From Ktedonobacteria bacterium (lineage in GTDB: Bacteria; Chloroflexota; Ktedonobacteria; Ktedonobacterales; JACDGC01), in NCBI GenBank assembly GCA_027459785.1, contig DAIDGU010000066.1:1-46799 (forward strand): a stretch of DNA of 46,799 nucleotides, written 5' to 3'. The notes under the pieces are model-generated. The model was given only the letters and a program-made list of their open reading frames with translations, did no database searches and had not been told where the DNA came from. Position 1 is the stretch's first letter; each line of letters opens with the position of its first letter. Both the position numbers and the translations under genes were made by a program. Shown here piece by piece: positions 15,842 through 24,094 of this stretch.

Positions 15842-18379
15842 TCATTCGTGCGGCGTGTGCGTCCCCAAAAAGTGTTCGCCGTCGAAGTGAATCAGATGTG
15901 ATGGCGACTCCGCCAACCATACCTCAGTTTCCCAGGCGATCTGGCTAATATACTTGGCCAACGCTTTAGCCCCTAAAAAAGCAGTGATGAAGATAAGCTC
16001 AGCCTGAGCGGTATGAAAGATCTCTTGCAAGATTGCCCTACGCTGGGCGTTGATCGGGCCATGTGAGGTAACCGCTTCTATCAGGAAAAGCTGATGCTTC
16101 TCTTGGTGGTACAGGATGACATCAGGCATTTTGCCATGCGATGTAATATGAATTTCAAGATTAGCGCATTCCTGTTCGTCAAAGTAAGCAAACTTGTCGG
16201 CGGTATCACCGATGTAAAGCAGTTTCCCGCCAGGAGTAAAGCGCGGCCCAAAATCATGAACAATCCGCTCGATGAGAATATTTTGCCCGCCTGGCGAAAG
16301 CGTGATGGTTTTTCCTGGGCCAACAGATATAGGAATCAGTTGCATCGCGCGCTCTTGGGCGTAGCGTTGTTGCAATGTTTCCATTGATGACAGATAGGTA
16401 TCGAGATTTTGTTGCCAGGCATCGCTGCCAAATGTGTGTAACAATTCTAGAGTTGAACGTTCAATCTGATATACAGTATCAGGACTGTTTGTTGGCCGAC
16501 TGGGATCGTCAGGGTTTTTGAGTACGAGACCAGCAGCAACGAATTGATGCATCGTTTGTCGTCGCAAAGTTTCACGGGTACCGGTTGCGTACTCAACACC
16601 ATAGTGTGCCTTAATGAAGTCTATTATGGATTGAATGCCGATAAGTAGAGCAGTTGCTTCACTCCATGATCCTCGTGGTGAAAGGTGCAGTAAGGCGAGC
16701 AAGACGAGCGCCGAACGCTTATTGAGTTGACCGCGTGGCAAGCCTAACGCCTTCAATATTTGCCCTGCTTCCTGGATATGTGTCTGTCCTTGCAGCGAAT
16801 CCTGCTGTTGTGGGTCGGCCATATCTTGTAGGACCTCCAAGACAAGTTGATCGATGGTATGTTGTGTCGGCGGAAATGCGCGATTCACTGCGCACCCCAA
16901 CGTCCGAAGCTGCTCAGCCGATGGATAGCGCAACGTGCGCAGATCGGCAGCATTGACCTGTGTGTGGCCGCTGAATTGACGAAAGTATGCATCTACCCAT
17001 GTGGAATTGAGGTATAAGGCGAGTCCGTGGGCCAGTGGTGGATCAAGACCACGCCCATTGCGATGGAAATAGTTCAGATGATTTTCAATACCAAGCATGT
17101 TACCAGGGAGCAATCCACCCGGATAGTGCAACGCTGTGACTCTTCGCGTCTCCTCTTTCGCTGAGAAGCGTTTGACGAACACGTAATCTTCATTGAGTAC
17201 AAGTAACTTTTGTGTTGCTTGTGCTGCCAATAGGGCATTTGGTTTTTTCGACAGCGGTTTCGGCCATTGAATCATTCCCTGGCGTAGATGTTCAGGATAC
17301 AGGAGCGGCACGGTTCCTGGCGCGGGATCTTTGCACAAAAAGGGCTTGGCACGAAAATCGACGACGCGACCGGTCGAAACCTCAAGGCCAAGATCGGCCA
17401 GGGTATGGGGTAAAGCAGCAAGGGAATCATTCAGGCACCGTTCCTGTTCGTCAGGAATGATTCGAATAAATCGCTCCTTGTCTTGGGGATGAACGATATG
17501 ATCATAGGCTGTTTCATAGCGTGTCATGGCATCCAATCGCGCGGTGCTTGTTGAAATGCAGACAAATTTGGGATGTTGAGTCGCTTTCGTTGCAACAGTG
17601 ATCATATGCTCTTGTAAAACAGCATCCATGTCAAAGGCTTCGCGCCGTGAATCAAAAAGATGTATTTTATGCAGCGCCATGCCCTGCAAAAATGCGTGGC
17701 GGAAGGTGCGAAAGTAGGGGCCATTGCAAAAGCTACGTGGCGTTAGCGCCACCATCTCACCGCCTTCAGCCAACCAGCGCATCGTGGCATAGAGGAAACC
17801 GGCATAGATGTTGCTCGTTTCCAAACCGAGATGGCGCAGCATCGCGCGGGTGCGCGAGGTCGCCTGAATTTTGCGGTAGGGCGGATTGAGGATAGCGAGA
17901 TCAAATCGCTGGCTATCTGTAGCTGTGAACAAGCCCTTGGTCAGATGGTCCGTGGTGATAGTGATGAAATCATCATATACTATGTTGCTGCTAAAGTGGA
18001 TATTTGCTGCTTGAGCAATCTGCTGGCAAAGAGCGATGCTCTGTTGTAAATGCGGTGCTAGCACTTCGTCGATCTCAATCGCCGTGACATGAATAGATGT
18101 GGGATGACTGGGCTGCGCACAAATGGCACTCGTGGTCGCCACCACTAATGAACCAATCCCTGCCGCCGGATCAAGGATAGCGAGATGATCTTGCACTGGC
18201 AGTGAAAACAGCGATGCCATAAAGCGCGCGATTGTCATAGGGGTAAAATACTGGCTAAGTTCTTTTTTGTGCTGCTCATTGATTTTGCCAGCAACTTGCA
18301 AACGCATACGTTCAACTTCGGCGAGAGCAGGAAAGCAACGATCATGAAACGCAAGGGGACCAAAAGCAGATATGGTCAT
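15842..18379 (-). CDS. Single-chain restriction-modification enzyme: N6-adenine methyltransferase fused to a PstI/BsuBI-type endonuclease
   Basis: 845 residues. The N-terminal half is a gamma-type adenine methyltransferase: SQYFTP, motif I LDPAAGIGS (about 70), acidic AIEIDE (about 100), and motif IV NPPY (165-168). The C-terminal part matches the PstI/BsuBI endonuclease family. First comes its helical N-domain (RSALVLLALLHLSPRGSW, TRETLRRQTMHQFVAAGL), then the PD-(D/E)xK core with PDVILY (Asp 753) and LFLIEAVTSHGP (Glu 768), and WETEVWLAESPSHLIHF. The characterised relatives recognise CTGCAG and are encoded as two proteins. ATG 18379 follows GAGAGGGTGGG. Lower GC content and the adjacent IS-like end suggest transfer. 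Recognition site and activity are inferred. Confidence 0.85.
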   Translation of the reverse strand: MTISAFGPLAFHDRCFPALAEVERMRLQVAGKINEQHKKELSQYFTPMTIARFMASLFSLPVQDHLAILDPAAGIGSLVVATTSAICAQPSHPTSIHVTAIEIDEVLAPHLQQSIALCQQIAQAANIHFSSNIVYDDFITITTDHLTKGLFTATDSQRFDLAILNPPYRKIQATSRTRAMLRHLGLETSNIYAGFLYATMRWLAEGGEMVALTPRSFCNGPYFRTFRHAFLQGMALHKIHLFDSRREAFDMDAVLQEHMITVATKATQHPKFVCISTSTARLDAMTRYETAYDHIVHPQDKERFIRIIPDEQERCLNDSLAALPHTLADLGLEVSTGRVVDFRAKPFLCKDPAPGTVPLLYPEHLRQGMIQWPKPLSKKPNALLAAQATQKLLVLNEDYVFVKRFSAKEETRRVTALHYPGGLLPGNMLGIENHLNYFHRNGRGLDPPLAHGLALYLNSTWVDAYFRQFSGHTQVNAADLRTLRYPSAEQLRTLGCAVNRAFPPTQHTIDQLVLEVLQDMADPQQQDSLQGQTHIQEAGQILKALGLPRGQLNKRSALVLLALLHLSPRGSWSEATALLIGIQSIIDFIKAHYGVEYATGTRETLRRQTMHQFVAAGLVLKNPDDPSRPTNSPDTVYQIERSTLELLHTFGSDAWQQNLDTYLSSMETLQQRYAQERAMQLIPISVGPGKTITLSPGGQNILIERIVHDFGPRFTPGGKLLYIGDTADKFAYFDEQECANLEIHITSHGKMPDVILYHQEKHQLFLIEAVTSHGPINAQRRAILQEIFHTAQAELIFITAFLGAKALAKYISQIAWETEVWLAESPSHLIHFDGEHFLGTHTPHE

Positions 18380-18558
18380 CGCATCCCACCCTCTCATGCC
18401 ACAAATCGGACGGTTGATCCTAGAATAGTATAGCATACTCTCATGTTGCAGCGCTAAACATGGCAAGTCTGGCTCTTAAAAAATGCGACCAATACGGGAT
18501 GTTCCGGCACGCGCCATGCGCTAGGCATTCCCAGCACTGAGGCTGAAAGGATTTCAGC

Positions 18559-20001
18559 ATGCGAGCGAATCTCCCAGTGCCGCGCGAACTCGAGGAACCG
18601 GACGCGCGGCATGATCCTGGCGCGGCTACCATTCCTACTATCTCTAGCTGCACACCCCGCAACAGCGCGGGTGATGCGCCAACACGCCCGTTGCGTCCGA
18701 TGCGCTGTCGGCGGTTGCGCATGCTGGGGGCGCGGCTGCGTCCGCACCTGCCGTTGCTGGCGATCCTCGCCGTCGCCTTCTATCTCATCACCATCAACGT
18801 CGCGTCGCCGTGGCAGTCCATGCACGAAGACAATGGCACACTGAACGAGAGCATCGCCGTCAACCACCTGCGCTATGGCCTGGGCGTCACCAAGGGGCAG
18901 GATCTGCTGGACACGGAGGCGCGGCAGTCGTTCGGCCCGCAACACGTGACGGAGGCGCAGCACTTCGCCTATTTCCGTTATGGTCCGGTTCATCCGCAGG
19001 TCTATGGCGACCATCCGCCGCTGCTGGGGCTGACCATCGCGGCATCGTTCATCATCTTCGGCTTCCACTTCTGGGCCGAGCGTCTGGTTCCCATCGTCTA
19101 TAGCCTACTAGGACTGCTCCTCTTCTATCGCCTGGTGTATCGGGTCTTTGATGGCGGCGTGGCGCGGCTGGCGGCGTTCCTCTATGCCACCTTTCCGATG
19201 CTGGCCTATTTCGGGCGCAATGTCTCGCACGAGGCGGCGGTCATGTTCTGGGCGCTGCTGCTGCTGACAGGCTATGTGCGCTGGTGCCAGCAACCGACAC
19301 GCGGCGCGCTGGCGCAGATGGCCCTCGCCGTTGTCATCGGCGGCCTCTATGGCTGGCCGCTGTTTTATTTCGCGCCGATCCTCTGCGCGGTGGATGCGCT
19401 GGCGTCGCGCCGCATCGCCCGCCCGTTGGCGCTGGTGACGGTCCTGCCCGCCGCGCTCACCTTCCTGCTGGTGATGGTGCAACTAGACTGGGTGATGGAT
19501 GGCAACCTGGCGCGACTGAGCGCGATGTTCGCTTATCGCACCGGCGGCGGCAAGCATGGCGTCGCCGTCACCACCATCGCCTGGCTGCACCAACTGACAG
19601 CCTGGAATGCAGAGGGCTTCGGCGCGTGGAGCCAGGTGGCGCTGCCACTGGCGGCCTTTTTCGCGGCGGCGCGGGCCAGCGTGGAGGGCTGGTCGCTGCG
19701 CATCCGCCTGCTGGTCATCCTGGCGCTGTGGGGCGTCAGCCACGTGTTGATCTTCCGCAACGGCGCGCTGATCCACGCTTACTGGCAATTCTACCTGTTG
19801 CCGCTGTATGCGCTGGCGCTGGCATGGGCCGCCGTCACCCTCGCCCGCCGCCACATCGCGTCCGCGCCGCTGCGGGCGCTGGCGCTCGTCTTCGCCGCTT
19901 TCGTCGTGCTCAACCTCAACCTCGCGCCGATCCTCAGCCTGTATAGCACCGGCTACCACGTCACCCTGCCGGTAGTCCCGCTCGTTGATCTCTGGCGCTG
20001 A
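18559..20001 (+). CDS. Polytopic membrane glycosyltransferase (GT39/PMT-like)
   Basis: A 480-residue membrane protein with about ten hydrophobic helices. After a hydrophilic 55-residue N-terminus comes the first helix (LPLLAILAVAFYLITI). A periplasmic loop follows, with acidic residues in SMHEDNGTLNESIA and the motif VYGDHPPLLGLTIA, typical of dolichyl-phosphate-mannose-type (GT39/GT-C) transferases. It probably transfers a sugar from a lipid carrier outside the membrane. ATG 18559 has GAAAGGA at eight bases. The neighbouring FAD oxidoreductase runs in the same direction, so a shared surface-glycan pathway is possible. Confidence 0.7.
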   Translation: MRANLPVPRELEEPDARHDPGAATIPTISSCTPRNSAGDAPTRPLRPMRCRRLRMLGARLRPHLPLLAILAVAFYLITINVASPWQSMHEDNGTLNESIAVNHLRYGLGVTKGQDLLDTEARQSFGPQHVTEAQHFAYFRYGPVHPQVYGDHPPLLGLTIAASFIIFGFHFWAERLVPIVYSLLGLLLFYRLVYRVFDGGVARLAAFLYATFPMLAYFGRNVSHEAAVMFWALLLLTGYVRWCQQPTRGALAQMALAVVIGGLYGWPLFYFAPILCAVDALASRRIARPLALVTVLPAALTFLLVMVQLDWVMDGNLARLSAMFAYRTGGGKHGVAVTTIAWLHQLTAWNAEGFGAWSQVALPLAAFFAAARASVEGWSLRIRLLVILALWGVSHVLIFRNGALIHAYWQFYLLPLYALALAWAAVTLARRHIASAPLRALALVFAAFVVLNLNLAPILSLYSTGYHVTLPVVPLVDLWR

Positions 20002-20048
20002 GTGCGATACACTGAGGGGAGATATTCGTCGCGCCACCTCGTAGCTGT

Positions 20049-20122
20049 GGCGGACAGGAATGTCCGCCCCACCCCCCGGCCCCCTCTCCATCCGCAGATG
20101 GGGAGGGGGCCGGGGGGTGGGG
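20049..20122. repeat. Composite palindromic element (family A + B), best copy
   Basis: GGCGGACA-GGAA-TGTCCGCC (20049-20068) is joined to a large hairpin: 25-base arms 20067-20091 and 20098-20122 matching at 24 positions around loop CCGCAG. It lies between the glycosyltransferase and the FAD oxidoreductase and ends about 20 bases before the latter's GTG. It creates a false upstream start for that gene. Confidence 0.85.
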
Positions 20123-20143
20123 CGCGCGTTGGGAGATGGGGCG

Positions 20144-21415
20144 GTGGAGACGACGATTTTGGGCGCGGGGGCGCTGGGGCTGACGCTGGGCCTGCGGCTG
20201 GCGCTGCAAGGCGACCACGTCACCATCATTGAACGCGCGGATCGGCCCGGCGGGCTGGCGGCGGGCTTCCCCGTGGGCGACGTGACCCTGGAAAAGTTTT
20301 ACCATCACCTCTTTCGCACCGACCACGCCATCATCGAACTGCTCGACGAGATCGACCTGGGACGCGACCTGTTGTGGCGCACGCCGGATACCAGCGTCCT
20401 CGTCGGTGGCAAGCCGTATACCCTCAACAGCGCCACCTCGGTGCTGCGCTTCGCGCCGCTGCCGATCTGGGATCGGCTGCGCATGGGCGCGGCCATCGGT
20501 TATCTGCGCTTCTGGCCACACTACCAGACGCTCGAAGACAAGAATGCCGCCGTCTGGATGCGCCGCTGGATGGGCAAGGAGCCGTATGCGAAGGTGTGGG
20601 GACCGCAGCTCGTCGGCAAGTTCGGCGACTACGCCGACGACATCTCGATGGCCTGGATGTGGGCGCGGCTACACTGCCGCACGCCGCAACTGGGCTATCT
20701 GCGCGGCGGCTTCCAGCGTTTTTATGATCGTATGGCGGATCTGATCGACGTGCTCGGCGGTAGCCTCCACTTTCAGACGAGTGCCACCAGCATCCGCACC
20801 CAGCGCGGGAAGCGCGTGCGCGTCGGCACCACCGCCGGCGACCTCGTCGCGGATCGCGTCGTCTCCACGCTGCCCACGCGGCTGACGCTGAAGCTGCTGC
20901 CCACGCTGCCCACTTTCCTGCGGCGCTACGATGACCAGCCCGCCCTCGGCGCGCACTGCCTGATCTTGTCGCTGGACCGCCAGTTGATGGAGCGTGTCTA
21001 TTGGCTGAGCGTCTGTGATCCTGGCTATCCCTTCCTGGCCGTCGTCGAGCATACGAATTACATGCCGCCGGCGGACTATGGCGGGCGGCACCTCGTCTAT
21101 TTCGGCAACTACCTGCCGATGGACCATCCGCTCTTCACCCAATCCAAGGAAGCGGTGTTGGCACATTATCTGCCCGCCATCAAGCGCATCAATCCGGCCT
21201 TCGATCTCGCGTGGGTGCAGGAGTCGTGGCAGTTCGCGGCACCCTATGCGCAGCCGGTCGTCACGCCCACCTTCCACCAACACATCCCGCCGCACCAATT
21301 GCCCATCCCCAACGTCTATCTGGCGAACATGTTTCAGGTCTACCCCCAGGATCGCGGCCAAAACTACGCCGTGGACATGGCGAACTGGTTGGCGCGGCAA
21401 CTGGCAACAGAGTGA
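20144..21415 (+). CDS. FAD-dependent amine-oxidase/desaturase-like oxidoreductase
   Basis: A 424-residue flavoprotein with the N-terminal dinucleotide fingerprint TILGAGALGLTLGLRLA, the acidic strand end VTIIERADRPGGLA, and the C-terminal GRNYA-like end (DRGQNYAVDMANWLA). This architecture belongs to the protoporphyrinogen-oxidase, phytoene-desaturase and UDP-galactopyranose-mutase superfamily. The segment EKFYHHLFRTDHAIIELLDE suggests the group often found in glycan or lipid clusters. GTG 20144 has GGGAG at eight bases; the frame is open to 20060 but that part is translated repeat. Substrate unknown; context with a glycosyltransferase favours a glycan or lipid role. Confidence 0.75.
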   Translation: METTILGAGALGLTLGLRLALQGDHVTIIERADRPGGLAAGFPVGDVTLEKFYHHLFRTDHAIIELLDEIDLGRDLLWRTPDTSVLVGGKPYTLNSATSVLRFAPLPIWDRLRMGAAIGYLRFWPHYQTLEDKNAAVWMRRWMGKEPYAKVWGPQLVGKFGDYADDISMAWMWARLHCRTPQLGYLRGGFQRFYDRMADLIDVLGGSLHFQTSATSIRTQRGKRVRVGTTAGDLVADRVVSTLPTRLTLKLLPTLPTFLRRYDDQPALGAHCLILSLDRQLMERVYWLSVCDPGYPFLAVVEHTNYMPPADYGGRHLVYFGNYLPMDHPLFTQSKEAVLAHYLPAIKRINPAFDLAWVQESWQFAAPYAQPVVTPTFHQHIPPHQLPIPNVYLANMFQVYPQDRGQNYAVDMANWLARQLATE

Positions 21416-21450
21416 CGCTCCATCATGCTGAGCGAAAGATCATGCATGCC

Positions 21451-22596
21451 TCACGCCGGGGTCTGGCTCAGCCCCAGGTAGCGCCATAGCAGGCGCGTCG
21501 GCTCGTCCAAGATCTCGCGGTTCAGCGAATAGTAGCTCAGGTGGTCGCGCATATGCAGCGTCACCAGACCCGCCGCGCGTAGCCGCACCATATGGTGGCG
21601 CGTCGTCGCCTTGGTCAGCTTCAGATGCTCAGAGATCTCGGTCAGGTACATCTGGCGCTCTGCCAGGTAGCGCAGGATGCGCAGGCGCGTGTCGTCTGCA
21701 AGTGCCTCGAAGAGGCGCACCATGTCGCGCCGCTGGATCGCCGCGCTGTCGCTGGCCGTGCGCGGGGCGTCGGGGATGGGGTAGCAATAGGTCGCCGTGT
21801 CGCCCCAGGAGAAATAGAAAACGGTCGGCATGATCACCACGCTGGGAACCAGCACCAGCCGTGCCGTTGCCGCCGGTAGATCGAATTCGATGCCCTTGAC
21901 GACGCTGGTGAAAAGATCTTCCACTGGCAATTCGTCGCGGCGCTTTTCCAGCGCGGTCGCCTCGCGGATCATCGCCGCCGTGATGCGCGCTTCTTCCTGC
22001 GCGAAGACCAGCGTGTACCACTCGCGCACCGCCGCGATCAGCCGCCCCCGCTCCGCTTCCGGCTCCGTCAAGAAGCGCACCACCGCCGCGCGTTCGCCAG
22101 CGGGAAAGCGCCGCGCGAATGCCTGGATGCTCTTGTGTAATTGGTCATTTTTACGGTTCGTACTCTCCGTCTGCGGTTGCAGCAAGGCCAGCGCCGTCTC
22201 GTACCAGTCGTCGCCCAGCCCGTCACGATCCAGCAAAACGGTCAGCACCTCGGCCACCGGCAACTGCGCCAGCCAGTCTAGTGTAGCGGGGATGTCCAGC
22301 GGGGCCGGCGTCTGCCACAGCAGCTTACACAGCCGCGAGGCGCACCATTGGCTCTCTTCTTCATCACCGAAAAAAAATGCCAGGGTGGCGAAGAGTTCCG
22401 GCGAACATTTCTCCCGCGCCTTGGCGATCCACCACTGCGGGTCTTGCTCGAAATCATTCGCCCGCTGCGTGAAGACGACGAAGAGGCTCAGCAGCAGATC
22501 ATACGCCGGGCTGGCGATGACTTGCACGGTCGGCGGCTTGCGCTTGCGGCGCATCTCCACCGGGCGCGCGGGAACATCAGCGGCATCTTTCGGCAT
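21451..22596 (-). CDS. ArsR-type winged-helix regulator with long N-terminal effector domain
   Basis: A 381-residue protein. The last 90 residues are an ArsR-like winged helix (MVRLFEALADDTRLRILRYL, LTEISEHLKLTKATTRHHMV, and wing LVTLHMRDHLSYYSL). The N-terminal 270 residues are mostly helical with no known motif that I recognise; they carry PTVFYFSWGDTATYCYPI just before the HTH. The layout is like long ArsR regulators with DUF5937-type sensors. ATG 22596 has AAGGAG seven bases upstream. It has no CxC metal site, so a metal role is unlikely. Targets unknown. Confidence 0.75.
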   Translation of the reverse strand: MPKDAADVPARPVEMRRKRKPPTVQVIASPAYDLLLSLFVVFTQRANDFEQDPQWWIAKAREKCSPELFATLAFFFGDEEESQWCASRLCKLLWQTPAPLDIPATLDWLAQLPVAEVLTVLLDRDGLGDDWYETALALLQPQTESTNRKNDQLHKSIQAFARRFPAGERAAVVRFLTEPEAERGRLIAAVREWYTLVFAQEEARITAAMIREATALEKRRDELPVEDLFTSVVKGIEFDLPAATARLVLVPSVVIMPTVFYFSWGDTATYCYPIPDAPRTASDSAAIQRRDMVRLFEALADDTRLRILRYLAERQMYLTEISEHLKLTKATTRHHMVRLRAAGLVTLHMRDHLSYYSLNREILDEPTRLLWRYLGLSQTPA

Positions 22597-22737
22597 GGGG
22601 CAACTCCTTCGCGGCTGGGGTGACGGCGTGCCTCGCCCGCGCTCTACGGCGGGGAGGATGGCCGTATCATCCTCATCACACATCATGGTACAGGAAAAAG
22701 CATCCCCACGTCAAGAGGCTGAGCCGCAGATCGCGCC

Positions 22738-23307
22738 TCATGATCCTCCTACTTGTGGTGTTCCCGCCGGGGTGGGATAGGGCGTGGGTGTCACCACGGG
22801 GACAAGGCTGCCGCCGGGAACGGGCGTCGCGGTCGGCAAGACATCTGGCGGGTTCGGCACGAAGGTCGCGCCCGGCACGGAGATCGTCGGCGGTGCCACG
22901 CCGTTCGCCACCTGGCCACAGGCCACGGGAAAGCCCTCGGCGGTGACGACGCCCAGCCACCACGAGCTATCCGGCGTGCCATGTACCTGCGATGTGCTGC
23001 CACCGTCGCCCGCCGCGTCGGCCTCGATGGGATTCAGCAGGCGCAACACAGCCCCACAATGCGGGTACATCAGCGCGAAACCATAATTCGTCAGGCTCGC
23101 CATGCCAATCGCCTGCACGGAGATGAAGGTCTGTTGTTGCCCCGCTGTGCTGAGCGCCGCTTCCCCGCTCACGCCGGAATTGGCCACCGGCGTGAGGATC
23201 ACCGTACCGTCCGCGGTCGTCGCGCCCTGCGCGCTCAGTGCCATGCTCGCCACGATGATCCCGACGATGGCGACCCCGCCGATCCCTACGCCGATCCGCG
23301 CATCCAT
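22738..23307 (-). CDS. Secreted or anchored protein with Pro/Thr-rich tail
   Basis: A 189-residue protein beginning with a hydrophobic signal or anchor segment (about 5-28: IGVGIGGVAIVGIIVASMAL). A mid-region has two Cys (YPHCGAV, VACGQVA) and could form a small disulphide-stabilised domain. The C-terminal tail is rich in PTATPVPGG-type repeats, as in cell-wall-spanning linkers. AGGAGGT precedes ATG 23307. It lies upstream of the ArsR-like gene and downstream of the two-component pair, all on the minus strand. No family recognised. Confidence 0.65.
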   Translation of the reverse strand: MDARIGVGIGGVAIVGIIVASMALSAQGATTADGTVILTPVANSGVSGEAALSTAGQQQTFISVQAIGMASLTNYGFALMYPHCGAVLRLLNPIEADAAGDGGSTSQVHGTPDSSWWLGVVTAEGFPVACGQVANGVAPPTISVPGATFVPNPPDVLPTATPVPGGSLVPVVTPTPYPTPAGTPQVGGS

Positions 23308-23365
23308 GCCGCACCTCCTGATCGTACCGGAAGCTGCTCATGCATGTGCTGTGCCAGAGCGCCGT

Positions 23366-24094
23366 TCACTCCCGTATTTTCAGGCGATAGCCGATGCCCG
23401 GATCGGTCAGCAGCAGGTGCGGGCGGCTGGGATCGGCTTCGAGCTTGCGGCGCAATTGTGCGATGACCACGCGCAGATTCTGCACGGCGTCTTCATAACC
23501 CGGCCCCCACACCGCGCGCAACAACGTGTGGTGCGTGATGACGCGCCCGGCGTGCATCGCCAGATATTGCAGCACGGCGTACTCCGTTGGGTTGAGGTGC
23601 ATCTCCTGGCCGCGCACCGTCACCACCCGCCGCGCGAAATCGATGGTCAGGTCGTCGGTCTGGAAGACGGTATCCGCCGCAATGCCGCCCGCCGCGTGTG
23701 CGGCATGCCGCAGCGCCACGCGCAGCCGCGCCTGCAATTCGCCCAGGCTGAACGGCTTGGTCAGGTAGTCATCCGCGCCGTTTTCCAGGGCGGCGATCTT
23801 GTCCTGGTCGCTGCCGCGCACGGAAAGCACGATGATCGGCACTGGCGACCACGCGCGGACCTCCTGGCAGATGGTGATGCCATCCATATCGGGCAGCGCC
23901 AGATCGAGGATAACCACGTCGGGATGCCAGGTGGCGATGCGCTCCATGCCGGCCTGGCCCGTCGCCACCCAATCCACCTGAAAGCCGCGCCCGCTCAGCC
24001 CCACGCGCACGGCCTTGCCGATCTCCGGCTCGTCGTCGATGACCAGCACGCGCGCCATGCCGCTGGTGACGGGGGGCGTTCCTGCATCGTTCAT
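23366..24094 (-). CDS. OmpR-type response regulator (KdpE-like)
   Basis: A 242-residue two-component regulator. The receiver domain has the acidic pair in VIDDEPEIG, phospho-acceptor Asp in VVILDLALPD, the Thr/Ser region VLSVRGSD, and Lys in DYLTKPFSLGEL. The C-terminal winged helix (LNPTEYAVLQYLAMHAGRVI, VVIAQLRRKLE) is of the OmpR/PhoB type, and the overall text is closest to KdpE. ATG 24094 overlaps the kinase stop (ATGA) and has GGAGGG upstream. It is co-transcribed after the kinase gene. Confidence 0.9.
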   Translation of the reverse strand: MNDAGTPPVTSGMARVLVIDDEPEIGKAVRVGLSGRGFQVDWVATGQAGMERIATWHPDVVILDLALPDMDGITICQEVRAWSPVPIIVLSVRGSDQDKIAALENGADDYLTKPFSLGELQARLRVALRHAAHAAGGIAADTVFQTDDLTIDFARRVVTVRGQEMHLNPTEYAVLQYLAMHAGRVITHHTLLRAVWGPGYEDAVQNLRVVIAQLRRKLEADPSRPHLLLTDPGIGYRLKIRE

